Below, piece after piece: positions 34,164-42,227 of a stretch of 64,000 bases of DNA. The DNA comes from Rhizobium sp. L43 (GTDB lineage Bacteria > Pseudomonadota > Alphaproteobacteria > Rhizobiales > Rhizobiaceae), in contig NZ_NWSQ01000015.1 of NCBI RefSeq assembly GCF_002531725.1, forward strand, positions 62,001 through 126,000, given 5' to 3'. Under the pieces are notes generated by a model. The model saw only the letters and a program-made list of their open reading frames with translations, had not been told where the DNA came from and did not search any database. Position 1 is the first letter of the stretch. The number at the start of each line of letters is the position of its first letter. The translations under genes were made by a program, and so were the position numbers.

Positions 34164-34943
34164 TCAATGGGTGCTGAGACCGGTGAATTCCCGGCAGCGG
34201 GCGCTGACGGGCGCCCCGAATATCTGCTCCGGCGGGCCTTCTTCCTCGATCCGACCCTGATGCAGGAAGAGAACGCGGCTCGAGACATCGCGGGCGAAGC
34301 GCATTTCATGCGTGACGATCAGCATGGTCCGGCCTTCTTCCGCGAGATCACGGATGACTTTGAGGACCTCGCCGACCAGCTCCGGATCGAGTGCCGACGT
34401 CGGTTCGTCGAACAGCATGACATCGGGGTCGATGCAGAGCGCCCTGGCAATCGCTGCACGCTGCTGCTGGCCGCCGGAAAGGAAGGCGGGATAGGTATCG
34501 CGCTTATCGAAGAGCCCGACCTTGTGGAGCAGCGCCTCGGCCTTTTCGATCGCCTCCGGCCGCGATATCCCCATGACATGCACAGGCGCCTCGATGACGT
34601 TTTCCAGCACCGTGCGATGAGCCCAGAGATTGAAGCTCTGAAAGACCATTCCGAGACCGGTCCGCAGCCGTTCGATCTGCCGCCAGCTCTGCGGCTGCAG
34701 GTGGCCGCCGCGGCCGGCTTTCAGCACGACCTCCTCGCCGTTCACGGCAATGCGGCCGCGATCCGGCATTTCCAGAAAATTGATGCATCTGAGGAAGGTG
34801 CTCTTGCCAGAACCTGACGAGCCGATAATGGAGATGACATCCGACTTATGGGCCTCAGTCGAGATACCCTTGAGAACCTGTTGCGAGCCGAAGCTTTTAT
34901 GAAGATCTTCGACGCGAAGAGCAGGAAAGGGTTGATCCGACAT
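34164..34943 (-). CDS. Polar amino-acid ABC transporter ATP-binding protein (HisP-like)
   Basis: ATPase of 259 residues: Walker A GSSGSGKST, Q-loop MVFQSFNLWAHRTVLENV, signature LSGGQQQRA, Walker B VMLFDEPTSALD, switch H in IVTHEMRFARD. The FNLWAHRTVLENV stretch is the HisP/OccP subgroup form. It is the first gene of the importer operon and divergent from an Lrp-family gene. Confidence 0.93.
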   Translation of the reverse strand: MSDQPFPALRVEDLHKSFGSQQVLKGISTEAHKSDVISIIGSSGSGKSTFLRCINFLEMPDRGRIAVNGEEVVLKAGRGGHLQPQSWRQIERLRTGLGMVFQSFNLWAHRTVLENVIEAPVHVMGISRPEAIEKAEALLHKVGLFDKRDTYPAFLSGGQQQRAAIARALCIDPDVMLFDEPTSALDPELVGEVLKVIRDLAEEGRTMLIVTHEMRFARDVSSRVLFLHQGRIEEEGPPEQIFGAPVSARCREFTGLSTH

Positions 34944-35021
34944 GCATGGTTCCGGCTGAACTGAATTTGCGAAGGATAATGATAAAAATGCGCGGTTTTT
35001 TCGCGCAATTTTTGTCTCTTC

Positions 35022-35036
35022 TGCATAATTTGTGCA
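35022..35036. promoter_or_regulatory. Palindrome in the divergent region, probable Lrp/AsnC site
   Basis: TGCATAATTTGTGCA is a 15-bp near-perfect palindrome (half-sites TGCATAA and TTGTGCA) between the importer operon and the Lrp gene, 79 and 72 bases from their starts. An extra TGCGCG/CGCGCA stem lies beside it at 34989-35007. AT-rich 15-bp palindromes fit Lrp-type binding. Confidence 0.5.
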
Positions 35037-35107
35037 AAATAATCTTCTTCACGCGGCGAATGCGGCAGAATGCGTGAAGGGCTGAGGCAGGAATTGGGAC
35101 TTGGACA

Positions 35108-35575
35108 ATGGAACAATTGGATCGTTTTGACCGCGACATTCTCGATATCGTTCAGCGCGACTGCCAGCTGAAGGCCGAAACCATCGCCGAACGGATCGGG
35201 CTGTCGGTCTCGGCGGTGCAGCGACGGTTGAAGCGGCTGCGCGAGGAAGGGATCATCAAGGCGGAGGTGGCCGTCGTCGACCGCAAGGCGACCGGGACAT
35301 CGATGGTGTTCATCGTCGGGATGGAGATCGAGCGGGACAATTACGACGCTCTGGCGAAGTTCCGCCTCTGGGCGGAAAAGCAGGATCACATCCAGCAGGT
35401 TTATTATGTCACCGGCGCGGTCGATCTGATCGCGATCGTCACCGCCCGCGACGTCGAGCATTATGACGATATCGCCGCCTTGATCATGGCTGAAAACCCG
35501 CAGATCCGTCGCATGCACACCAATGTCGTGCTGCGCGACGTCAAGCTCGGCCTGTTTGTGCCCCTGGAACAGTGA
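35108..35575 (+). CDS. Lrp/AsnC-family transcriptional regulator
   Basis: A 155-residue regulator. Residues 1-60 form the helix-turn-helix (LDRFDRDILDIVQRDCQ, ERIGLSVSAVQRRLKRL), and the rest is the RAM ligand-binding fold (HIQQVYYVTGAVDLIAIVTARD). It is divergent from the amino-acid importer/mmuM operon and most likely responds to the imported amino acid. Confidence 0.93.
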   Translation: MEQLDRFDRDILDIVQRDCQLKAETIAERIGLSVSAVQRRLKRLREEGIIKAEVAVVDRKATGTSMVFIVGMEIERDNYDALAKFRLWAEKQDHIQQVYYVTGAVDLIAIVTARDVEHYDDIAALIMAENPQIRRMHTNVVLRDVKLGLFVPLEQ

Positions 35576-35673
35576 TGGCGCGACCGCATTGGTCCGGCCG
35601 CGCGGACAAGCCGCTGGACTCACATATGACAAAGGGCATAATTCCGGGCGCACATTCTCGGGAGGAATGATCG

Positions 35674-37059
35674 TTGACGCTCCGACACCAGATCATCGCA
35701 TTGGCGATCGTTCCGCTCGTCATTTCGATCCTTGCGATCACCACCTTCATCACCTGGCAATCGGCAAACCTTGCCAAGAACAGCATCGACACGTTCGAGC
35801 AGAACATGCTGAAGACCAAAGAGGCCGAGATCCTCAACCTGACCAATCTTGCCCTCTCCGCCATCCAGACGATCTATGACAAGGCCGGGGCCGACGACGA
35901 AGCTGCCAAGCAGCAGGTGGCTGAGATTCTAACCTCGCTCGATTACGGCAAGGACGGCTATTTCTTCGTCTACGATTACGACGGCAACAATATTGTCCAT
36001 CCGCGCCAGAGTTTCCGGCATGGGCACAATTGGCTCGATCTCACCGATCCGGATGGCGACAAGGTCATTGCCGAACTGATCGCCACGGCAAGAGCCGGCG
36101 GCGGCTTGCATCAGTACAAATGGCAGAAACCATCGACCGGACAGATCGCCGACAAGCTCTCCTTCGTCGTCAGCCTCGACAAATGGCACTGGGTCGTGGG
36201 AACCGGCGTCTACCTGGATGACGTCTTTGCCCAAAGTGCCGCCGCCAATAAAGTGATGCGCGCCAACATCCGGCGGACCTTCGTCATCGTAGCCCTGATC
36301 GCCGTCCCTTCGGTGCTCGTCGTGTTCACCACCTGCATGCTGCTGACGTTCCATGAGCGCCGCATGGCCGACAGCCGGCTCAAGGAGCTGACGCAGCGGG
36401 TGATCGATACCCAGGAAGAGGAGCGCGCCCGTCTTGCGCGCGAATTGCATGACGGCATTTCCCAGAATCTCGTCGGTGTGCGTTATGCGATGGATCTCGC
36501 CGGCCGCAAGGTCAGGACCAATGTCGACGATGCGGCCGTCACCATCGACCGCGGCGTCGAGGCGCTGAACGGCGCCATCAAGGAGATCCGGCGGCTCTCG
36601 CATGATCTGCGCCCGCGCGTGCTCGATGACCTCGGCCTGACGGCGGCGCTCGAGGCGCTGTGTTATCATTTCGCCGAGCGGACGGGGATCGAGACGGAAA
36701 TCGACGCTTCCGCGTTCACCGATACGCTGAAAGCCGAAGCCAACACCGCGCTCTATCGCGTCGCGCAGGAAGCCTTCAACAATGTCGAGCGGCACTCGGG
36801 CGCCTCCCGGCTCGCGGTCAAGCTCTGGAGCGACAACGGCCGCGCCCGTATGACGATATCGGACAACGGCGCGGGCTTCGACGGCAGCAAGGACAGCGCA
36901 TCCGGCAGATCGGGCCTCGGCCTGCGCAACATGCAGGAACGGATGGCGCACTTCCGCGGCCTGTTGCTGATCAACAGCAGCGAGGCCGGTACGACGCTGA
37001 CGGCGATGCTGCCGAAGTCTGCCAATCGTCCCGCCGACCGGCAGGCGGAAGCCGCATGA
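35674..37059 (+). CDS. mctS: Sensor histidine kinase MctS (Cache plus HisKA_3)
   Basis: A 461-residue kinase. Membrane segments lie near residues 10-32 and 205-228, with a periplasmic single Cache domain between them (YGKDGYFFVYDYDGNNIVHPR, WHWVVGTGVYLDDV). The dimerisation/phosphoacceptor domain has RLARELHDGISQNL with the active His near 260, then an ATPase domain (NTALYRVAQEAFNNVERHS, ISDNGAGFDG, GLGLRNMQERM). The start is TTG at 35674 with GGGAGGA upstream. The gene order with mctR and mctP matches the R. leguminosarum monocarboxylate system, so it probably senses pyruvate/lactate-like acids. Confidence 0.88.
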   Translation: MTLRHQIIALAIVPLVISILAITTFITWQSANLAKNSIDTFEQNMLKTKEAEILNLTNLALSAIQTIYDKAGADDEAAKQQVAEILTSLDYGKDGYFFVYDYDGNNIVHPRQSFRHGHNWLDLTDPDGDKVIAELIATARAGGGLHQYKWQKPSTGQIADKLSFVVSLDKWHWVVGTGVYLDDVFAQSAAANKVMRANIRRTFVIVALIAVPSVLVVFTTCMLLTFHERRMADSRLKELTQRVIDTQEEERARLARELHDGISQNLVGVRYAMDLAGRKVRTNVDDAAVTIDRGVEALNGAIKEIRRLSHDLRPRVLDDLGLTAALEALCYHFAERTGIETEIDASAFTDTLKAEANTALYRVAQEAFNNVERHSGASRLAVKLWSDNGRARMTISDNGAGFDGSKDSASGRSGLGLRNMQERMAHFRGLLLINSSEAGTTLTAMLPKSANRPADRQAEAA

Positions 37060-37727
37060 CGGAACGCCCCAAGATCAAGGTGCTGTTGATCGACAATCAT
37101 CCGCTGGTGCTCGACGGGCTGAAGGCCGTGCTCGAAACATTCGACCATATCGAAGTCGCCGGCACTGCCGGGCTCGCCCAAACCGGGCTCGACATCGCCC
37201 GGCAGGTCCAGCCGCAGGTAGTGCTGATGGACATCAACATGCCGAAGCTCAGCGGCATCGATGCGATTGAACTGTTCAGAACCGAACTTCCGCAGACCCG
37301 CGTCGTGATGCTCTCCATGCATGACAGCCGCGAGTATATTTCCTCGTCGGTCATGCATGGCGCCGCCGGTTACGTCCTCAAAGACGTCTCGACCGACGAG
37401 ATCGTCTCGGCCATCGAAACCGTCGCCGGCGGGGGCACCTATTTCTCCTCGGGCGTCTTCGACACGCTGATGGGCGAACGCGCGGAGGAGGGGAGCGATC
37501 CCTTGACACCGCGTGAGCGTGACACTCTCGGACTGATCGTTGCCGGCAGGAGCAACCGCGAGATCGCCGAGGCGCTCGGGATAAGCTCCGCCACGGCCGA
37601 AACCCATCGCAAGAACCTCAAGAAAAAGCTCGGCATCGCAACGACGGCGGGCCTCATCCGCTATGCGCTCGACCATGGCATCGTCGCGAAAGTCGACGCG
37701 AATTCGCGCCTACCCACTTCTGGGTAG
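37056..37727 (+). CDS. mctR: Response regulator MctR (NarL/FixJ family)
   Basis: A 223-residue response regulator. The receiver domain has LLIDNHPLVLDGL, the phosphoacceptor Asp in VVLMDINMPKLSG and the lysine in GYVLKDVS. The C-terminal LuxR helix-turn-helix is LTPRERDTLGLIVAGRSNREIAE. The start ATG overlaps the kinase stop (ATGA). It should activate mctP downstream; an inverted repeat at its very 3' end is a candidate site. Confidence 0.9.
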   Translation: MTERPKIKVLLIDNHPLVLDGLKAVLETFDHIEVAGTAGLAQTGLDIARQVQPQVVLMDINMPKLSGIDAIELFRTELPQTRVVMLSMHDSREYISSSVMHGAAGYVLKDVSTDEIVSAIETVAGGGTYFSSGVFDTLMGERAEEGSDPLTPRERDTLGLIVAGRSNREIAEALGISSATAETHRKNLKKKLGIATTAGLIRYALDHGIVAKVDANSRLPTSG

Positions 37728-37728
37728 G
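37709..37728 (+). promoter_or_regulatory. Inverted repeat at the end of mctR (possible MctR site)
   Basis: CCTACCCA (37709-37716) and TGGGTAGG (37721-37728) are perfect 8-base arms around CTTC. The element straddles the mctR stop codon. NarL-family regulators bind TACCCAT-like heptamers in inverted pairs, which this resembles. There is no T run, so it is unlikely to be a terminator. Confidence 0.45.
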
Positions 37729-37828
37729 CCCCGGCATTTCACCCTGGCACCCATCTTGTGGGGATGAAACCAGCGCCCTAGGACTCCATTCACGGCTGGC
37801 CAAGTGCTGGCCGTTGGGAGGAATTCAC

Positions 37829-37903
37829 ATGCGTTACATCAGCTTCCGAACATCCGGAAAAGCTCGAGCGACCCGAACCGGGCCTGCTGCTGCCGCCGGC
37901 TGA
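37829..37903 (+). CDS. Possible 24-residue leader peptide upstream of mctP
   Basis: ATG at 37829 follows an excellent ribosome site, GGGAGGAATTCAC. The frame reads MRYISFRTSGKARATRTGPA and ends AAAG before TGA at 37901. It is basic at its middle and ends in alanines. No family is recognised. It could be a translated leader or a relic of a former start. The ribosome site is the only positive evidence. Confidence 0.35.
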   Translation: MRYISFRTSGKARATRTGPAAAAG

Positions 37904-37974
37904 CAGACCTGCCTTCCACGCCGACAACTGGAACATGGCGACCGCTACCCGCGGCGCCTGAAAGGGATCCCGAC

Positions 37975-38172
37975 ATGGAAAAACCACGTAGCAAGGCAGC
38001 GCTCTGGCTGCTGATCATTCCCTATATAGGTCTGCTCTGGCCGCCATTTTACAATCTCCGCGAGCCGTCGCTTTTCGGCTTTCCCTTCTTCTACTGGTAT
38101 CAGCTCCTCTGGGTGCCGATCACTGCGACGCTGACCTGGATCGCCTATCGGAGCACGCGCCATGACGACTGA
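37975..38172 (+). CDS. DUF3311 small membrane protein, MctP partner
   Basis: A 65-residue protein with two hydrophobic segments (LWLLIIPYIGLLWPPFYN and FFYWYQLLWVPITATLTWIAY). This is the DUF3311 pattern, usually encoded directly before sodium:solute symporters. AAGGGA lies before the ATG. Its last codons overlap the mctP start by 11 bases, so translation is coupled. It may be a small subunit of the permease; that is inference. Confidence 0.85.
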   Translation: MEKPRSKAALWLLIIPYIGLLWPPFYNLREPSLFGFPFFYWYQLLWVPITATLTWIAYRSTRHDD

Positions 38173-39637
38173 CATCAACGGCACGGCGCTGGCCGTCTTC
38201 ATCTTCTTTTTCGCCCTCGTCACCGTCATGGGCTTCGTCGCCAGCCGCTGGCGCAAGCCGGAGACGCTGGCCCATATCGATGAGTGGGGCCTCGGCGGCC
38301 GCAATTTCGGCACCTGGATCACCTGGTTCCTCGTCGGCGGCGATTTCTATACCGCCTATACCGTCATCGCCGTCCCGGCGCTGGTCTATACCGTCGGAGC
38401 CTACGGCTTCTTTGCGCTGCCCTATACGATCGTCGTCTATCCCTTCGTCTTCATGGTCATGCCGGTATTGTGGAAACGCGCAAAGGATTTCGGCTATGTG
38501 ACGGCCGCAGACGTCGTTCATGGCCAATATGGATCGCGCGGTCTCGAACTCGCCGTGGCGGCAACCGGCGTCATCGCCACCATGCCCTACATCGCCCTCC
38601 AGCTCGTCGGCATGACGGCGGTCCTGAAGGCGCTCGGGCTGCATGGCGAACTGCCGCTGGCGATCGCCTTCATCGTCTTGGCGCTCTACACCTACTCTGC
38701 CGGCCTGCGCGCGCCGGCACTGATCGCCTTCGTCAAGGACATCATGATCTATATCGTGGTGATCGCAGCCGTCGCACTGATCCCGTCGAAACTCGGCGGT
38801 TACGCCAATGTCTTCGCTTCGGCCGATGCGGCTTTCCAGGCCAAGGGCTCCGGCAACCTGCTGCTCGGCGGCAACCAGTATGTCGCCTATGCCACGCTCG
38901 CTTTCGGTTCGGCGCTTGCGGCCTTCATGTATCCGCATACGCTGACGGGCATCTTTGCCTCCAACAGCGGCAAGACGATCCGCAAGAATGCGATCATGCT
39001 GCCTGCCTATACGCTGCTGCTCGGCCTTCTCGCACTGCTCGGCTATATGGGCCATGCCGCCAACCTGAAGCTCGACAGCGCCAATGACGTCGTCCCCACG
39101 CTGTTCAAGACGCTATTCTCCGGCTGGTTCTCCGGCTTCGCCTTTGCGGCGATCGCCATCGGCGCGCTGGTGCCGGCGGCAGTGATGAGCATCGGCGCCG
39201 CCAATCTCTTCACCCGCAATTTCTGGAAGGCCTATGTCGATCCCAAAGTCAGCGATGCGGGCGAGGCCAAGGTCGCGAAGGTGACGTCGCTGGTGGTGAA
39301 AGTCGGCGCGCTTCTCGTCATCATCTTCCTGCCGACGCAGTTCGCACTCGACCTGCAGTTGCTCGGCGGCATCTGGATCCTGCAGACGCTTCCGGCCCTG
39401 GTCTTCGGTCTCTATACCAACTGGTTCCGTGCACCCGCTCTGCTTGCCGGCTGGTTCGTCGGCTTTTGCGGCGGCACCGTCCTCGTCTGGGATGCCGGTT
39501 GGAAGCCGCTGCACCTGATCAGCCTCGGCGGTGAACCCTTCACCGTCTATACCGGACTGCTGGCGCTTGCGGCAAATATCGGCGTCGCGGTCGTGGTCAA
39601 CGCGCTGCTTCCGGCCAAGGCTCCGGTCCGGGCGTAA
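38162..39637 (+). CDS. mctP: Monocarboxylate permease (sodium:solute symporter family)
   Basis: A 491-residue symporter with about 13 hydrophobic segments. WGLGGRNFGTWITWFLVGGDFYTAYTV at the N-terminal side (shown here in parts: GLGGRNFG, FLVGGDFYTAYT) and YATLAFGSALAAFMYPHTLTG are SSS family features. The R. leguminosarum homologue carries pyruvate, lactate, alanine and related acids under MctSR control, and the gene order here is the same. A bidirectional hairpin follows its stop. Confidence 0.92.
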   Translation: MTTDINGTALAVFIFFFALVTVMGFVASRWRKPETLAHIDEWGLGGRNFGTWITWFLVGGDFYTAYTVIAVPALVYTVGAYGFFALPYTIVVYPFVFMVMPVLWKRAKDFGYVTAADVVHGQYGSRGLELAVAATGVIATMPYIALQLVGMTAVLKALGLHGELPLAIAFIVLALYTYSAGLRAPALIAFVKDIMIYIVVIAAVALIPSKLGGYANVFASADAAFQAKGSGNLLLGGNQYVAYATLAFGSALAAFMYPHTLTGIFASNSGKTIRKNAIMLPAYTLLLGLLALLGYMGHAANLKLDSANDVVPTLFKTLFSGWFSGFAFAAIAIGALVPAAVMSIGAANLFTRNFWKAYVDPKVSDAGEAKVAKVTSLVVKVGALLVIIFLPTQFALDLQLLGGIWILQTLPALVFGLYTNWFRAPALLAGWFVGFCGGTVLVWDAGWKPLHLISLGGEPFTVYTGLLALAANIGVAVVVNALLPAKAPVRA

Positions 39638-39643
39638 GATGAA

Positions 39644-39677
39644 AATGCGAAGGGCAGCTCACGCTGCCCTTCGCATT
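39644..39677. terminator. Bidirectional terminator between mctP and the chemoreceptor gene
   Basis: A perfect 15-bp stem: AATGCGAAGGGCAGC (39644-39658) with GCTGCCCTTCGCATT (39663-39677), loop TCAC. The minus-strand side continues TTTTC, favouring termination of the chemoreceptor transcript; the plus side has only TTC. Confidence 0.8.
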
Positions 39678-39714
39678 CGCCGTCCAGCGGAAGCTGGAGA
39701 GAAATCAGTGCGAT

Positions 39715-41682
39715 TTAAAACTCTTCCCAATCGCCGGCCAAGGCCGCATTGCCGTTCGACTGGAACGATTTGCCGACTTTGGCAATCATCTGGCGGGCGG
39801 GCGAGGAAACGGGCTGAGCATGTTGTGCCGCGGCAGCGGGCTGCGATATGCGCCTGGGTGCCGCCACAGCAGCGCCGCCAATGCTGAACTGGCCCAGGAG
39901 CTGGAACAGCGCGTCGGCTTCCTTGGCGAGATTATGGGCGGCGGCTGTCGCTTCTTCCACCATGGCGGCGTTCTGCTGCGTGCCCTGATCCATCCTGTTG
40001 ACCGCGGTGTTGATTTCCTTCAGCCCCGTTGCCTGCTCTTGCGAAGCGCCGACGATGGCGCCGACATTGCCGTCGACCTGCTGCACCTGGGCGACGATCT
40101 CTTTCAGGGCTTTGCCGGTCTCGCCGACCAAGGCCACGCCGCTTTTCACGTGGCCGTTCGAAGCATTGATCAGTTCCTTGATTTCCTTCGCGGCCTTGGC
40201 GGAACGTTGCGCCAATTCGCGCACCTCCTGGGCAACGACGGCGAACCCCTTGCCTGCTTCACCGGCGCGGGCGGCTTCGACGCCGGCATTCAGCGCAAGC
40301 AGGTTGGTCTGGAAGGCGATCTCATCGATGACGCCGATAATGCTGCCGATTTCCGTGGCGGAGGATTCGATCTTGCCCATGGCATTGACTGCGTCCTGAA
40401 CGACGTTGCCCGAGCGTTCCGCGCTGTCCTTGGTCTTGCGAACGAGCTGTCCTGCTTCCTGCGCCCTGCTGCTCGAGTCGGCGACGGTGGTGGTGATCTC
40501 CTCCAGGGCGGCGGCGGTTTCCTCGACGGAGGCGGCCTGCTGTTCGGTCCGCTTGGCGAGATCGTCCGAGGAGGATCGGATTTCCTGTGCGCCGGCGGCG
40601 ATGGCGCTGGCGTTCTGGGCAACCTTCTGCATGGCGGCGCGGAGCTTTTCGACCGCGGTATTGAAGTCGGCTCTGAGCTTTTCCAGAGACGGGATGAACG
40701 GCGTGTCGATCTGCTGCGTCAGGTCGCCGTTGGCCAGCGCCTGCAATGCAGTGCCGAGCTGGCCGACGGCCCGGTCCGTCTGCTCGGCAAGAGTGCGGCG
40801 TTCATCGGCATCCTGCTCGAGCCGATGCCGTTCCGCGACAGCTCTCTTGGCCTCCGTGTCGGCTTCCCGCTCGGCCTTTGCCGAGATGGCGTCGCGCAAG
40901 CCGGCGACGGCGCGCGCAAGCTTGCCGATTTCATCGCCCCGCGCTTCGAGACGACGGTCGCCGTCGAGATTGCCCTCCGCCATCGCTTTCAGCGAAAGCT
41001 GCAGTTTTGCCAGCGGGCCGACGATCGTGCGCGCGGTAATCGCGGCAGCGACGATCGAAAGAAATGCTGCGATGCCCAGTGCCGTCAGCACGACCGGCTT
41101 GAAGCCGCTTGCCGTGCTGCGCACCTCGCCGCCGATCGATTTGTTCAGCGCTTCCTGATAGTCGATGAATTTGTTGATGGCGCCGAGCCACGCAACGAAG
41201 GCCGGTCTCGCCTGTTCGAGCAGGATCTTGCGGGCCGCCTCGCCATCGCCCTTCTCCTGCAGCGCAATGATCTGAGCCACCAGCGGATTGGTTTTCGCCT
41301 GTATGTCGGCGATCTCGCTGAGAATGGTCTTTTCCTGATCCGTCGCACCTGCCGGCGATGCAACCATGTCCGCCATGCGCTTTTCGTTCTCGGCGTAGGA
41401 CGCCGCCAGCTTTTCGATCAATGCCTCGGCGCTCTTCCGTTCATCGGCAGAGGTCACCAGGGTGACGTCGCGAATGGCAATCGCCCGATCGTGGACGCTG
41501 CCGCGATAGTTGATGGCAAAGCGCTGCTTGACGCTGTTGACGTCGTTGATCGTGCCAAGATTGCTGTTGATCTCAGCGACCTGCACCGCCGAATAAATAC
41601 TCAGGCCGGCCATCAGCAAGATCAGGAAGCTGAAACCAAGGGCGAGACGCACCGCGATCCCGAAACTCTTAATGCTCTTCAT
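39715..41682 (-). CDS. Methyl-accepting chemotaxis protein
   Basis: A 655-residue receptor from the ATG at 41682 (GGAGG upstream). Membrane segments lie near residues 11-33 and 192-213, with a four-helix-bundle periplasmic domain between. A HAMP region (PLAKLQLSLKAMAEGNLDG) follows, then the signalling domain with its hairpin tip EIAFQTNLLALNAGVEAARAGEAGKGFAVVA (tip reads NLLALNAGVEAARAGE). The C-terminus ends GDWEEF, resembling the NWETF-type pentapeptide tether for CheR. It is convergent with mctP, so a link to carboxylate taxis is possible but unproven. Confidence 0.93.
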   Translation of the reverse strand: MKSIKSFGIAVRLALGFSFLILLMAGLSIYSAVQVAEINSNLGTINDVNSVKQRFAINYRGSVHDRAIAIRDVTLVTSADERKSAEALIEKLAASYAENEKRMADMVASPAGATDQEKTILSEIADIQAKTNPLVAQIIALQEKGDGEAARKILLEQARPAFVAWLGAINKFIDYQEALNKSIGGEVRSTASGFKPVVLTALGIAAFLSIVAAAITARTIVGPLAKLQLSLKAMAEGNLDGDRRLEARGDEIGKLARAVAGLRDAISAKAEREADTEAKRAVAERHRLEQDADERRTLAEQTDRAVGQLGTALQALANGDLTQQIDTPFIPSLEKLRADFNTAVEKLRAAMQKVAQNASAIAAGAQEIRSSSDDLAKRTEQQAASVEETAAALEEITTTVADSSSRAQEAGQLVRKTKDSAERSGNVVQDAVNAMGKIESSATEIGSIIGVIDEIAFQTNLLALNAGVEAARAGEAGKGFAVVAQEVRELAQRSAKAAKEIKELINASNGHVKSGVALVGETGKALKEIVAQVQQVDGNVGAIVGASQEQATGLKEINTAVNRMDQGTQQNAAMVEEATAAAHNLAKEADALFQLLGQFSIGGAAVAAPRRISQPAAAAQHAQPVSSPARQMIAKVGKSFQSNGNAALAGDWEEF

Positions 41683-42227
41683 TCGCACCCTCCATCGTGT
41701 GGGCGAGGTTTGTTGAAACTGTCTGGCCGCCAGGGTCACTCGTCATATTCGCGCCGGAACGATGCCATTGGCATGCGCCCTGCGCGTTTACCCAATGAGT
41801 GCGCGGAGCCATCGCGCCCAAGATGCGAGGCGGTGCGTCAAAGTAACAACGTCGATATTTGCGAGATTTCGGGTGCCCAGTGCGCCATCATGGCGTAGGT
41901 GACGATCCTGAGACCGTCGCTCCGACATCAGAAAATTTAGTGGAATATATTTTAGAGAGGGTAAACGGAGCCGACAGGGCGTCATTCTCCTGCGCCTTTC
42001 GGATATTTCGTTGGCATTTTGTGCGTAAAATGGGCAGATCCTCGCACCAGGAAGAGTATGATAAGTTGCTTAGCACAATTGCCGTACATCCTATGTTGTA
42101 AAACTGGACGGCTTTACTCCTCCTGCACCCGATTCGAACCATGATCTCGGGGAACGACTAGTGACACTCGCGAATCTTTTTAGATGCACTATGCGAGTGT
42201 AGACGATGCTTACCGCCCCCTTCAGCG
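41683..42227. other. Non-coding, AT-richer gap of 545 bases
   Basis: No gene that I can support. The first part should hold the chemoreceptor promoter. From about 41880 to 42110 the base composition drops clearly in GC (for example AATTTAGTGGAATATATT), unlike the flanks. Short open frames of about 80 codons occur on both strands, but lack good ribosome sites and resemble nothing. At 42164-42200 there is an 8-bp inverted repeat, ACACTCGC/GCGAGTGT. It may be decayed or transferred sequence. Confidence 0.5.
42164..42200. repeat. 8-bp inverted repeat after the SsuD-like gene
   Basis: ACACTCGC (42164-42171) pairs with GCGAGTGT (42193-42200) across 21 bases that include CTTTTTAG. It lies just past the stop of the monooxygenase gene on the minus strand and could be a weak transcription end. 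Confidence 0.35.

Noticed and set aside
31891..34260. Long open frame of 789 codons on the plus strand
   Set aside because: It is antisense to three ABC transporter genes with clear motifs; long shadow frames are expected at this GC content.
37745..37759. TGGCAC-N5-TTGT, like a sigma-54 promoter before mctP
   Set aside because: The -12 element is GT instead of the required GC, and MctR is a NarL-type regulator without an AAA+ domain that sigma-54 would need.
39820..41898. 692-codon open frame opposite the chemoreceptor
   Set aside because: It is antisense to a well-supported chemotaxis gene and shows only compositional residue bias.
41859..42101. 80-codon frame in the AT-rich gap
   Set aside because: No ribosome site before the ATG and no recognisable family; an opposite-strand frame of similar length overlaps it.
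42125..42145. GATTCGAACC, like a tRNA T-loop on the minus strand
   Set aside because: The flanking bases do not form a 5-bp T stem, and no acceptor or anticodon arm could be found nearby.
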